From Paenirhodobacter enshiensis (GTDB lineage Bacteria; Pseudomonadota; Alphaproteobacteria; Rhodobacterales; Rhodobacteraceae), in NCBI RefSeq assembly GCF_000740785.1, contig NZ_JFZB01000044.1, positions 1 to 34,689 of the forward strand: a stretch of 34,689 bases of DNA, given 5' to 3'. Below the pieces are notes generated by a model that was not told where the DNA came from, ran no database searches, and worked only from the letters and a program-made list of their open reading frames with translations. How positions within the stretch are numbered: the first letter of the stretch is position 1; each line of letters starts with the position of its first letter. A program made the translations under genes and the position numbers. Below are positions 23,280 through 32,179 of the stretch, in pieces.

Positions 23280-25058
23280 CTAAGGGTCAGCGTTCCCGGA
23301 TCGTGTGGAAGAAAACGGCGAGGCGTCAAGAGCATTGCGGGTCGCGGCGATCGCTTCGGCGAGAGCATCGCAGGCCGGCGCGATGTCGCCGCCGGCGTGC
23401 CCGATGTCCTGAACCCGGCGCAATGCAGCCTCGACCCGGGCCAGCCCGGTGATGCCCGACGAGCCGACAGAGGAATGCAGTTCCGCCCGCGTCGCGGCCC
23501 CGAAGCCGTCGCGGCGCAGCGCCTGAACGGTCGCGCCGGCTTCGTCGAGGGCGCGGATCATGAACCGGCGCGCCCCGTCTTCGCCAAGGTCGGCACGCAG
23601 TTCGCCGGCGATCTCGGCGTTGAACATCTGGGCGGGGGCGGGGCGGGGCATCGGGTTCTCCGTCGGTCTGAGGTCGCGGATCTCCTGCGCCACGCTGGCC
23701 AGAAGCCGCGCGGCGGGAAGCGGTTTGGGCAGCAGGCGGCGCATTCCGGCCGCGGCGCAGGCGGCGCGGGTCTCGGCGTCGTCATGGGCGGAAAACCCGA
23801 TCAGCTGCGGCCGGTCGTGACGTTGCGTCTGTTTCAGCCGTCGCGCCAGCGTCAGTCCGTCGAGTTCAGGCAGAACGAGGTCGAGCAGCACCGCGTCGAA
23901 CGCGGGCCGGGCGGCGCTGGCCAGCATCAGCCCGGCCTGCCCGTCGGGGGCGGTGCTGACCTCGGCCCCGGCGCGGCGGAACGCCCGCGCCATCCAGTCG
24001 CGCACGATCGCGTTGTCCTCGACGATCAGCAGCCGCGCGCCGTGCAGATCGGCCGCGGGCGGCGCCGCGCCGGGGGCGTCGGCCAGATCGGCGGGGCTGA
24101 GCCCGGTCGCCTCGGGCAGGGAGAAAGCGACGCTGATCGCTTCTTCGCCGGGGCGGCTCAGCAGGTTCCAATGCGCGTCGAGCACCAGCCCCGCGGCATT
24201 CATCAGCCGCGTCCCGGCCGAGCCGGACCGTCCGCCGCGCGCCAGCGCCTCGACCAGCCCGGGCGGCACGCTGCCCGCCTGTTGCCATTGTTCGAGCGTC
24301 ACGCTCCACACGCCCGGGCGCGTCAGCGCAAGGCGCAGCACCACCCGGCGCAGCCCGGCGCCATGCGTGACCGCATTGCCGATCAGGTTTTGCGCCAGCA
24401 GCCGGAAAATCGTTTCGGGGCCACGCAGCACGGCGCGCGGCGCGGGGGGCTCGAAGACCAGCTGCGCACCGCGTTCGCGCGCGAGCGGGGCGATCATCGT
24501 CACGATGGCCGCGACGGTGGCCGAAGGATCGAAATCGCGCGACAGATCGCCCGTCGCCTCGGCCTCGGACAGCGCCAGAACGTCGTCGATCCGTCCGAGC
24601 ACCAGCCGCGCCGCCTCGGACAGCTGCGCGCTGCCTTCGGTCATCGCCAGCAGCGCCTGCAGCGGGGTGCGCAGATCGTGCACCGCAAGACGGCGGATCA
24701 GGCGCCGGGCCTCGGTCTCGGGCGAGGGATGCTCGGCGCGGCACAGGCACACCCGCCGCCCCCCGGGGCCGAGCGGCAGGCAGGTCAGCATCGCACCGAT
24801 CGTCGGCAGCCGGCGACGCTGATAGGGGGCAATGTCGCTGAGCGCCGCCGCCAGTTCGGCGGGCAGCGTGCCGCCGCCCCGCGTCCAGCGCTGCCACAGC
24901 GCCGCGCCTTCGGGGTTGGAGAACAGCTCTGCCCCGGCCTCGTCGAGCAGCAACAGCGCCCGGTCCTGCGCCAGATCCGAGGTGGACAGCGTGTCGATCA
25001 GTACCGACAGCGGGTCGGCGGCCCCCGCGCAGGGGTCGTCTTCGGGCTCGGTGGTCAC
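23280..25058 (-). CDS. cytoplasmic hybrid histidine kinase with receiver and Hpt domains
   Basis: Multi-domain phosphorelay protein of 592 aa without membrane segments. Order: N-terminal PAS-like region (~15-110), dimerisation/phosphoacceptor helix with H127 in AVHDLRTPLQALLAM, HATPase-like domain (~190-315), receiver (~340-460) with D393 in AVLLDLVLPELDG and K445 in LLPKPLP, and a C-terminal Hpt domain with H528 in RAELHSSVGSSGITGLARVE. The ATPase domain keeps an N-box-like QNLIGNAVTHG, but where DxGxG should stand it reads WSVTLEQWQQAGS, so ATP-dependent autophosphorylation may be lost. It starts with GTG at 25058, with GAGGGGGA upstream and 18 bases after the preceding kinase gene. I infer that it relays phosphate from the membrane hybrid kinase to the LuxR-type regulator. 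Confidence 0.9.
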   Translation of the reverse strand: MTTEPEDDPCAGAADPLSVLIDTLSTSDLAQDRALLLLDEAGAELFSNPEGAALWQRWTRGGGTLPAELAAALSDIAPYQRRRLPTIGAMLTCLPLGPGGRRVCLCRAEHPSPETEARRLIRRLAVHDLRTPLQALLAMTEGSAQLSEAARLVLGRIDDVLALSEAEATGDLSRDFDPSATVAAIVTMIAPLARERGAQLVFEPPAPRAVLRGPETIFRLLAQNLIGNAVTHGAGLRRVVLRLALTRPGVWSVTLEQWQQAGSVPPGLVEALARGGRSGSAGTRLMNAAGLVLDAHWNLLSRPGEEAISVAFSLPEATGLSPADLADAPGAAPPAADLHGARLLIVEDNAIVRDWMARAFRRAGAEVSTAPDGQAGLMLASAARPAFDAVLLDLVLPELDGLTLARRLKQTQRHDRPQLIGFSAHDDAETRAACAAAGMRRLLPKPLPAARLLASVAQEIRDLRPTENPMPRPAPAQMFNAEIAGELRADLGEDGARRFMIRALDEAGATVQALRRDGFGAATRAELHSSVGSSGITGLARVEAALRRVQDIGHAGGDIAPACDALAEAIAATRNALDASPFSSTRSGNADP

Positions 25059-25076
25059 GATCCGGTCCCCCTCGCG

Positions 25077-27554
25077 TCAGTCGCCATCGCCGAGGAACTG
25101 GCGCACGATCTGCCGGGTCTGCTCGAAGCTCAGCGGTTTCTCGACTGCAAGATTGGCCCCCGCAGCCTCCAGCCGCTCGCATTCCGAGCCGAGCGTCGAA
25201 GCGGTGATCCCGACGATCGGCACCGCCGGGTCGAGACGGCGCACCTCGGCCACAAGCTCGCTGCCGGTCATGCCGGGCAGCAGCTGATCGACGAATAGGA
25301 TCGCACTCGGCGCGCGGCGGAAGTCGTCGAGCGCATCGGGTCCGGTCTCGACCCAGCTGACCGTGCCGAACAGCTTGCGCAGCCGGTTCGCGGTCAGCTC
25401 TCCGACCAGCTTGTTGTCCTCCACCAGCAGGGCCGATTTCGATGCGTAGGGAATGCCGTCTTGTGCCATTGTCTCCTGCCTCGGTGCGGTGCTCTGCGGC
25501 GTCTCGCGCAGCAGACGGACCGGATGGGTCATCACGAAGCAGGCACCCGGAGAGACCTTCTCGTCAAGCCACAGTTTTCCGCCGATCATGCCGATCGACT
25601 TGCGCGCGTAATACAGCCCGAGGCCCGGCGTCGCGTCGCCCGTGCCCTCGTTGCCGGCGGCGCGGAAGGCGTCGAACAGCAGTGCGCGCTGCCCGGGCGC
25701 GATGCCGATGCCGTCGTCGCGCACCATCCAGGTGACGGTGGCGGGGGCAGCTTCGCTCTCGCCCGGCGTCAGGAAAGAGCTGAGCGTGACCTCGGTGCCG
25801 CGGGAATGGACGAGGGCGTTGTGCACGAGCTTCGACAGCGCGATCACGATGCGCACCGGCGCACCTTGCAACAGCGTCTCTGCATCCTGCGACTGATCGA
25901 GACGCAGCCGCATGTCGCCCGCCGAGCTGCCGAAGGTTTCGAGGATCTGGAACCCGATCTCGGACAGGGTGAAGATCTCGCCCCGGCTCTGACCGTCGGT
26001 CTGGGCGCGCAGATTCTCCATGATGCCGCTCAGCCGCCGCACGGTGCTGTCCATGCTGATGCCGATCTCGTCCCAACTCGATCCGGCCTTCATGTCCTCG
26101 ACCAGCATGGCGAGGATCGCGACCGGGGTGCGCAGCTCGTGCGAGGCGACGGCGAGAAGATGCTCCTCGCGCCCGCGGGCCTCGATCAGGCTGGCCTCGC
26201 ACTCCTTCAGGCGCGCGGCAAGGCAGGGATCGGCCCCCTCGCGTGCCAGGCTGAGCCACACCCGGCCGTCCTCGCGGGCGAGGACATGGACGTGCATCGG
26301 GGTGGGGGGCTCGCCGGGCAGGAGGAGGGTCAGCGGCTCTCCGGGGCGGTCGGGGGGCGTGTCGGGGGCGGCGGGCGCGCCGAGGCGGCGGAACAGCTCC
26401 ATCAGCGGGGCAAGCTCGGCTTGCGCGAACAGGCTGGCGAAGGGGATGTCGCGCATCCCGGCGCCGCGCGACAGCGGCAGACTGGCCAGCCGGCGTTCGA
26501 GGTCCAGCTCCACGAGCCAGCGCCCTTCGCGCGACTGGAAGCGCTGGCCGGCGTCGGATGCGGCGGGGCCGTCGCCGATGCCCCATTGCGCGAAGCGGTT
26601 CAATGCCACCAGCGCCATGATCAGCGCGACGGTCACCGCGATTCCGGACACGGTGCCGTCCATCCCGGCAAGCTGGGCGGTCATTGCGCCAAGGGCCGCG
26701 CAGCTTGCGGCGGCGCAGGCGGCTGCGGCGCGTGCGGTGCGCAGCGCTCCGACCAGCAGCAGCATCGCCGAGGTGGCGATCAGCGTCACCACTGCCGGCC
26801 CGGCACCGGCAGAGGACCCTGCCGGCCCCATCGCGGCCGGCAGCAGCGCGAACAGCCCGAAGCCGCCCGCCGCCAGCAGCACCGGTCCGGCACGGCGCCC
26901 GTGCGGCGGATGGGCGAGGGCGTAACAGGCGAAGCTTCGCGCGGTGACGATGCTCAGTGCGATCAGCTCGGCGTGCAACAGGCCCGACGCGCCGATGCGA
27001 CTGCCGAGGGCGATCACCTCGGTCGCCAGCGCGGCGACGGCCATCGCCGCCACCGCCTGCCAGCCGAGTGCGAAGGCGACAAATCCGGCCGGGCGCCCGG
27101 TCTCGGGGCGCGGCGTGCCGAGCATTGCCAGACGTTTGCCGAGCGCCAGCGCTCCGAGCCCGAACCCCGCCCCGAGAGCCACCCGCCCGATCCCGCCCGG
27201 CGCCAGCGGCGTGAAGGGCGGGGCCAGTCGCAGCGCCAGCATCACAAGCACGATGGCTGACAGACCAAGCGCCGCGGCCATGCCCAGAACCCGGCGCTCG
27301 CGCGCGTGCAGCACGATCGCCCCGAAGCCCGCGCACAGCGCGAAGCCGGCCAGAACCGGCTGTTGCCAGGCCTGCGCCGGCACGAACCCCGCACCGAGCA
27401 GCGCCACCAGCACCAGCAGCAGACTGCGCGCGTCCTGCGCCGCGCTTCCCGGGCCGGTCTGCCCGGTACCCGAACCGCGGCGGCGCCAGAACAGTCCGGG
27501 CCCGGCCGGGGAGTGGCCTGACGGCGAGGTCATGATCTCGGGCAGAGCCATCAT
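25077..27554 (-). CDS. membrane-bound hybrid histidine kinase in the tad operon
   Basis: Sensor kinase of 825 aa. Residues ~45-320 contain about eight to ten hydrophobic segments with short loops, a polytopic sensor I cannot assign to a named family. A linker/PAS-like region (~340-440) leads to the H-box LAVASHELRTPVAILAMLVEDM (H472). The ATPase domain has an intact N-box (KLVHNALVHS), DxGxG (MVRDDGIGIAPGQ) and G2 (PGLGLYYARKSIGMIGGKL). A C-terminal receiver (~706-822) has D756 in ILFVDQLLPGMTG and K806 in VEKPLSF. ATG 27554 overlaps the tadC stop (ATGA, 4 bases), which couples sensing to pilus-gene translation; a second ATG follows directly. It has no Hpt domain of its own, so the Hpt of the next gene is the likely partner. 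A membrane or cell-surface signal is plausible but unproven. Confidence 0.92.
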   Translation of the reverse strand: MMALPEIMTSPSGHSPAGPGLFWRRRGSGTGQTGPGSAAQDARSLLLVLVALLGAGFVPAQAWQQPVLAGFALCAGFGAIVLHARERRVLGMAAALGLSAIVLVMLALRLAPPFTPLAPGGIGRVALGAGFGLGALALGKRLAMLGTPRPETGRPAGFVAFALGWQAVAAMAVAALATEVIALGSRIGASGLLHAELIALSIVTARSFACYALAHPPHGRRAGPVLLAAGGFGLFALLPAAMGPAGSSAGAGPAVVTLIATSAMLLLVGALRTARAAAACAAASCAALGAMTAQLAGMDGTVSGIAVTVALIMALVALNRFAQWGIGDGPAASDAGQRFQSREGRWLVELDLERRLASLPLSRGAGMRDIPFASLFAQAELAPLMELFRRLGAPAAPDTPPDRPGEPLTLLLPGEPPTPMHVHVLAREDGRVWLSLAREGADPCLAARLKECEASLIEARGREEHLLAVASHELRTPVAILAMLVEDMKAGSSWDEIGISMDSTVRRLSGIMENLRAQTDGQSRGEIFTLSEIGFQILETFGSSAGDMRLRLDQSQDAETLLQGAPVRIVIALSKLVHNALVHSRGTEVTLSSFLTPGESEAAPATVTWMVRDDGIGIAPGQRALLFDAFRAAGNEGTGDATPGLGLYYARKSIGMIGGKLWLDEKVSPGACFVMTHPVRLLRETPQSTAPRQETMAQDGIPYASKSALLVEDNKLVGELTANRLRKLFGTVSWVETGPDALDDFRRAPSAILFVDQLLPGMTGSELVAEVRRLDPAVPIVGITASTLGSECERLEAAGANLAVEKPLSFEQTRQIVRQFLGDGD

Positions 27555-28402
27555 ATCATCCCCATGATGCGAATGACCGCCGGGGTCAGCAGCAACAGCA
27601 GCAAGGGCGGAACGGTGAACATCATCGTGCCGAGGGTCATCTTCGTGGGCAGGATATTGGCCCGCCCCTCGATCTTGCGCAGCCGCTTGTCGCGCAGGTC
27701 ATCTGTATAGACGGTCAGGGTCTGGGCGACGGGCGTGCCCATGCGCACCGCCTGCACCAGAGCATTGCCAAGCGCGGCGATATCCTCGTTTTCGGTTTCG
27801 GCGGCGATGCGGCGGAATGCTTCGCCGCGGTCCATGCCGGCAAGGATCGCCTCGGCCGCCCAGTCGAGATGCGCGGCCAGCTCCGGATGCACGGCGCGCA
27901 GCTCGCGCGCGGCGCGGATGATCGACTGATCGAGCGACTGGCCCGCCTCCATGCAGATCTGCAGCAGGTCGAGCGCATCGGGCAGCGCCTTTTCCAGACG
28001 CTGCTTGTAAGCCTCCTGCCGGGCGCCGATCCAGAACGCGGGCAGCATGTAGGCCATGCAGAACGTCGCGGTGCACAGCAGCACCGTCATCGCATCCACC
28101 CCCGGCGGCCCGCCGCGATACCAGACGAGCGCGCCATAGCCGAGCCCCAGCCCCGCCAGTCCGAACAGCCCTTTCGACAGGTTGAACAGCGCCACCGCAT
28201 TCGCCGCGGTGAACCCGGCCTGCGCCAGCTGGCGCTGCACCGGGCTCAGCTCTCCCGAGAGCATCGCCGGGGCCTCGGTCGCGGCGGTCTCCGCGGCGGC
28301 GGGGCCGGCCGGGGCCGGATGCGGGTGGAACCGCCACACGATCAGCCCGGCAAGCAGCAGCGCCTCGCCGAGCGCGATTCCGATGATGGCCAGTCGTTCC
28401 AT
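27551..28402 (-). CDS. tadC: Tad pilus inner-membrane protein TadC
   Basis: Inner-membrane platform protein of 283 aa with a type II secretion F-type domain. An N-terminal membrane segment (~4-22), an Ala/Pro-rich stretch and a pair of segments (~80-125) precede the cytoplasmic F domain, which contains ALPDALDLLQICMEAGQSLDQSIIRAARELR, a hallmark of TadB/TadC proteins. The C-terminal segment FTVPPLLLLLLTPAVIRI closes the protein. The start at ATG 28402 is supported by GGGGGAG five bases upstream and lies 17 bases after tadB. It works with TadB as base for the TadA ATPase. It ends overlapping the membrane kinase gene. Confidence 0.92.
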   Translation of the reverse strand: MERLAIIGIALGEALLLAGLIVWRFHPHPAPAGPAAAETAATEAPAMLSGELSPVQRQLAQAGFTAANAVALFNLSKGLFGLAGLGLGYGALVWYRGGPPGVDAMTVLLCTATFCMAYMLPAFWIGARQEAYKQRLEKALPDALDLLQICMEAGQSLDQSIIRAARELRAVHPELAAHLDWAAEAILAGMDRGEAFRRIAAETENEDIAALGNALVQAVRMGTPVAQTLTVYTDDLRDKRLRKIEGRANILPTKMTLGTMMFTVPPLLLLLLTPAVIRIMGMI

Positions 28403-28419
28403 CGCTCCCCCTCGTCGTG

Positions 28420-29394
28420 TCAGTCGAAGCGCACGATGCGGCGCATGAAGATCATGTTGAACAGCAGCAGTGCCGCCACCACGCCCAGGACCGGCAGGGT
28501 CAGTGCATTGCCCTTCATCGGGGCGAAATAGTCGGGCGTCATCAGCCACAGCGCCCCGCCCGCCAGCAAGGGGAAGGCCGACAGGAACATGCCCGACCAT
28601 TTCGCCTCGGCGGTGATCGAGTCGATCTTGCGCCGCAGCCGGATCCTGGCCCGGGCCAGCATGGACAGCTTTTCCACCAGACCGGCAAGGTTGCCGCCGG
28701 TTTCGCTCTGGATCGCGACGGCGGCGGCCAGAAACCGCAGGGTCTGATTGTCGCATCGCCCGGCCAGTTCTTCGAGGGCCTGGATGGTGTCCTTGCCGAA
28801 GTTGATCTGATCGGCGGTGAAGGCGAACTCGGCACCGAGCAGGCCGGGCGTATCCTCGGCAAGGGTCCGGATCACCACGCTGATCGGGATGCCGATGCGC
28901 AGGCTGCGCACCGCGGTATCGAGCGCATCGGGCACCCCGGCCTCGATCTCGGCGCGCAGCTTGCGTGCGTGCCAGCGCGGCAGCATCGCCGCCCCCGCCC
29001 CAAGTGCCCCCGCACAGCCGAGCACGCACCATCCCGCCCCGAGATGCAGCCCCCCCATGCCGAGCGCGAAGATCGCCGCGCACAGACCCGCCCCGCCCAG
29101 CACGATCATCCGCCGGTGGCTGCGCCACAGCCGCGTTCCCGCCAGCGGGCCGGGCACCGCAGGCCGCGCCCCGCCATGAGTGTCGATGCGCAGCGAGGCA
29201 GGACGCAGCGAGGCAGGACGCAGCGAGGCGGGGCGCCCCGCCTCCGGATCGGGGCCGGTGCCGCTGCCGGCCAGCCGTTCGAGGATGCGCCGTCGCAGCC
29301 GGCGGTAATCGGTGATGACATAAAGACATGCCCCCATCGTCACCAGCGCGCCACCGGTCATGAACAGCCCCAGAAGCAGCGGCGATCCGGCCAT
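28420..29394 (-). CDS. tadB: Tad pilus inner-membrane protein TadB
   Basis: Inner-membrane platform protein of 324 aa. Membrane segments lie at ~5-27 and as a pair at ~90-140. The F domain follows (VPDALDTAVRSLRIGIPISVVIRTLAEDTPGLLGAEF, then AVAIQSETGGNLAGLVEKLSMLARARIRLRRKIDSITAEAKWSG), with two C-terminal segments. The SETGGNLAxxLE-type motif is typical of TadB/GspF proteins. It starts at ATG 29394, which shares a base with the tadA stop (TGATG). Between the first segment and the rest is a short in-frame tandem repeat encoding SLRPA units. Confidence 0.92.
   Translation of the reverse strand: MAGSPLLLGLFMTGGALVTMGACLYVITDYRRLRRRILERLAGSGTGPDPEAGRPASLRPASLRPASLRIDTHGGARPAVPGPLAGTRLWRSHRRMIVLGGAGLCAAIFALGMGGLHLGAGWCVLGCAGALGAGAAMLPRWHARKLRAEIEAGVPDALDTAVRSLRIGIPISVVIRTLAEDTPGLLGAEFAFTADQINFGKDTIQALEELAGRCDNQTLRFLAAAVAIQSETGGNLAGLVEKLSMLARARIRLRRKIDSITAEAKWSGMFLSAFPLLAGGALWLMTPDYFAPMKGNALTLPVLGVVAALLLFNMIFMRRIVRFD
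29191..29235 (-). repeat. 15-bp tandem repeat inside tadB
   Basis: Three head-to-tail 15-base units (CAGCGAGGCAGGACG on the plus strand at 29191-29205 and 29206-29220, plus a degenerate copy at 29221-29235) encode repeats of Ser-Leu-Arg-Pro-Ala. Unit changes keep the frame. They fall in the cytoplasmic linker after the first membrane segment. Confidence 0.85.
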
Positions 29395-30872
29395 CAGCTT
29401 TCCCCGCTATAGAGTGAATCGGGCAGCCGGATGCCCCAGCGGCGAAACCGCTCGGTGTAATGCGAACGCACGCCCGCACCGACGAAGCGGCCCTCGACCC
29501 GGCCCTCGGGGCTGATGCTGTCGTGGCGGAAATAGAACAGTTCCTGCATCGAGATTACGTCGCCCTCGCAGCCGACGATCTCGCTGACCGAGACCACCTT
29601 GCGCGCGCCGTCCTGCAGCCGCTCGACCTGCACGATCAGATTGACGGCCGAGGCGATCTGCCGGCGCAGCGCGGTCAGCGGGATTTCCAGCCCCGCCATC
29701 AGCACCATGCTTTCCAGACGGTTCGTCGCGTCGCGCGCCGAATTGGCGTGGATCGTGGTCATCGAGCCGTCATGACCGGTGTTCATCGCCTGCATCACGT
29801 CGATCGCCTCGTCGCCGCGGGTCTCGCCGACGATGATGCGGTCGGGACGCATCCGCAGGGCGTTCTTCAGGCAGTCGCGCTGCGTCACGGCGCCTTTGCC
29901 CTCGACATTGGCGGGCCGGCTTTCCATCCGGCCGACGTGGCGTTGCTGCAACTGCAGCTCGGCCGTGTCCTCGATGGTCAGGATGCGCTCGCGCTTGCCG
30001 ATATGGGCCGAGAGCGCGTTGAGCAGCGTCGACTTGCCCGAGCCGGTCCCCCCCGAGACGACGATGTTCAGCCGCGCCTGCACCGCGGCGCGCAGGTAGC
30101 CGGCCATCGCCTCGCTGAGCGAGCCGAACAGCACCATCTGCTCCAGCGTCAGCTTGTCCTTGCGGAACTTGCGGATCGACACCAGCGTGCCGTCGATCGC
30201 GATCGGTGAAATCACCGCGTTCAGCCGCGAGCCGTCGGGCAGGCGGGCATCGACATAGGGGGTCGACTCGTCCAGTCGCCGCCCCGAACTGGCGAGGATC
30301 TTTTGCAAGATCCGGCGCAGATGCGCCTCGCTCTGGAACTGGACGTCGGTTTCTTCCAGCATCCCGTTGCGTTCAACGATGACGATGTTCGGCCCGTTGA
30401 TCAGGATATCGGCGATGCTGTCGTCCTTGAGCAGCACCTCGAGCGGGCCGAGCCCCATGACCTCGTAATACAGCTCGTCGACCAGCTGCTCGCGTTCCGA
30501 GCGGCTCATCGCGACGGCGGTGTCGGGCAGCAGCTCGCGCACGATATTGCCGATCTCGGCCTTGATCTCGGCCTCGTTCGCCTGCAGCAGCGCCGGCAGG
30601 TTGAAGGTTTCGAGAAGCCGCGCATGGGCGGCCTGACGCAGTTCGGACAGCTTGTGGCGGCGTTCGCGCGCGGCGGCATCGCGGGCCTGGGCGGCAGGGT
30701 CGGCGTCTGCGGGCCGGGCCACGGACGCCAGAGCGGGTCCCGGAGCCGTGGTGGCCGGCACGGGGGCCCCGGTCTGTCCGGCCCCGGTCTGTCCGGCTGC
30801 GGTCTGTTCATGGCTCTGCCCGGCGCGGTCCTGCTCATCGCGCTCCTGGCGGAACTTGTCGAACATCGACAT
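29394..30872 (-). CDS. tadA: Tad pilus assembly ATPase TadA/CpaF
   Basis: Secretion ATPase of 492 aa that powers Flp pilus assembly and, in the Tad family, probably retraction too. The first ~70 residues are a low-complexity Gln/Gly/Ala/Pro-rich tail, with AGQTGAGQTG repeats. The N-terminal domain (~80-250) has ELYYEVMGLGPLEVLLKDDSIADILINGP, typical of CpaF. The ATPase core has Walker A GGTGSGKS at 274-281, the Asp box (TIEDTAELQL), Walker B RPDRIIVGETRGDEA with catalytic E350, and a His box (GHDGSMTTIHANSA). ATG 30872 begins 3 bases after the cpaE stop. Translation then passes to tadB through a one-base overlap. Motifs leave little doubt about identity. Confidence 0.97.
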   Translation of the reverse strand: MSMFDKFRQERDEQDRAGQSHEQTAAGQTGAGQTGAPVPATTAPGPALASVARPADADPAAQARDAAARERRHKLSELRQAAHARLLETFNLPALLQANEAEIKAEIGNIVRELLPDTAVAMSRSEREQLVDELYYEVMGLGPLEVLLKDDSIADILINGPNIVIVERNGMLEETDVQFQSEAHLRRILQKILASSGRRLDESTPYVDARLPDGSRLNAVISPIAIDGTLVSIRKFRKDKLTLEQMVLFGSLSEAMAGYLRAAVQARLNIVVSGGTGSGKSTLLNALSAHIGKRERILTIEDTAELQLQQRHVGRMESRPANVEGKGAVTQRDCLKNALRMRPDRIIVGETRGDEAIDVMQAMNTGHDGSMTTIHANSARDATNRLESMVLMAGLEIPLTALRRQIASAVNLIVQVERLQDGARKVVSVSEIVGCEGDVISMQELFYFRHDSISPEGRVEGRFVGAGVRSHYTERFRRWGIRLPDSLYSGES

Positions 30873-30875
30873 GGC

Positions 30876-32162
30876 TCAGCCCTTTCCGGGATCTGGCACC
30901 GGCAGCGCGATCCGGGCGGCGAAGGCGCGGATCTGCCGGGCAAGGGGGTTTTTCGGATAGCTGCGGCACAGCGGCGTGCCCGCATTGCCGGCGGCGGTGA
31001 CCTGCGGTCCGCCCTCGGGCAGGATCGCGCTGAGCGGGCGGCCGGTCGCGGTCTCGAAGGCGGCGCGGTCCTCTTCCCACTCGCTGGAGCGGCGCAGCGG
31101 TGCACGGGTCAGGATATGGCCGGCCGGGCAGGCGGGGGCGGCGGCCTCCAGCAGCGCCCCGAGCAGCCGCGCGTTGCGCGCGCCGCGCACGTCGAGGGCG
31201 CCCGGGCACCAGATCCGGTCGGCCTCGACGAAGACCTGCTCGGCCCAGTCGGCGATGCAATGCGGCATGTCGATCACCACCACCGGTGCCGCGGCCCGGC
31301 CGAGCGCGATCAGCTCGCCGACCGGGCCGGCGCCGAGGGCGTCGAAGGGCATGATCTCGGTGGGCGTTTGCAGCACCGCGACGCCGGGCAGCGGATGTTG
31401 CAGACAGGCGTCGAAGGCCTCGGCGTCGATGCGGCGGATATTGCGATAAGCGTCGCGCAGCTGCGAATTCTCGGGCAGGTCGAAGCAGCTCCCGACGGAG
31501 CCGAACTGCGGGTTCAGGTCGATCAGGCAGACGGCAGGGCCGTCCCCGGCGGGGCGCAGGCGCTCGGCCAAGGCGACGGCCAGGTTGACGCTGAATGTGG
31601 TGGCGCCGGTGCCGCCGCTGGAGGGCTGGATCACATGGACGCGCGGCGGTGCCGCCGCCGCCTCGGTTGCGGCAATATCGGGAAGCGGCGTGGCCTCGGC
31701 GGCAGGATGCCGGCTCAGCCGGGCAAGCAGCCGGCCGAGCCAGCCGCGCCCGCCGTCGGCGGGCAGGGTGGCCGGTGGCGTCGGGGCAGGGGCGGCGGGC
31801 AGGGCGGCCGTCAGGATCGTCTCCGGCGATCCGGACGGAAACGGCGGGCCGCGCAGCACGCGCAATCCGGCCGGCAGTCCGGCCGGAAGCGGCTCCTCGG
31901 GGGCGCACAACAGCACGGCGGGGCCGAGTCCGATGGCGCGTTGCGCCAGCGCGCGCAGCATGTCAGGGCTGCGCCCGTCCGTGCCGGTGGCCAGAACGAT
32001 CAGATCGAACGCCCCCGGCTGCGCGGCCGCGAGGGCCTCTTGCGCCATGTTCAGTCGCAGGTCGGTGCGGCTGGCTTCCTCGCCCGCAGCCGACAGCAGA
32101 GCCGCCACGCGCAGCACCGCGTCGAGCCCGTCCGTCACCGTGCAGATCCTCAGAGCCGGCAT
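30876..32162 (-). CDS. cpaE: Tad pilus localisation protein CpaE/TadZ
   Basis: ParA/MinD-like protein of 428 aa that positions Tad pili at the cell pole in related systems. The N-terminal ~115 residues form an atypical receiver-like domain (RICTVTDGLDAVLRVAALLSA, FDLIVLATGTDGR, AVLLCAPE). After a Pro/Ala-rich linker comes the ATPase-like domain with a deviant P-loop SSGGTGATT at 181-189, CLIDLNPQFGSVGSCFDL and PVVVIDMPHCIADWAEQVFVEAD. The usual first Lys of the deviant Walker A motif (KGGxGxT) is replaced by Ser, as seen in several TadZ proteins, so hydrolysis may be weak. I choose ATG 32162 because it starts the first beta strand and AAAGGA lies about 10 bases before; the frame extends 26 codons further over the cpaB end. 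Confidence 0.92.
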   Translation of the reverse strand: MPALRICTVTDGLDAVLRVAALLSAAGEEASRTDLRLNMAQEALAAAQPGAFDLIVLATGTDGRSPDMLRALAQRAIGLGPAVLLCAPEEPLPAGLPAGLRVLRGPPFPSGSPETILTAALPAAPAPTPPATLPADGGRGWLGRLLARLSRHPAAEATPLPDIAATEAAAAPPRVHVIQPSSGGTGATTFSVNLAVALAERLRPAGDGPAVCLIDLNPQFGSVGSCFDLPENSQLRDAYRNIRRIDAEAFDACLQHPLPGVAVLQTPTEIMPFDALGAGPVGELIALGRAAAPVVVIDMPHCIADWAEQVFVEADRIWCPGALDVRGARNARLLGALLEAAAPACPAGHILTRAPLRRSSEWEEDRAAFETATGRPLSAILPEGGPQVTAAGNAGTPLCRSYPKNPLARQIRAFAARIALPVPDPGKG

Positions 32163-32179
32163 CGCCCGGGTCCTTTCAC

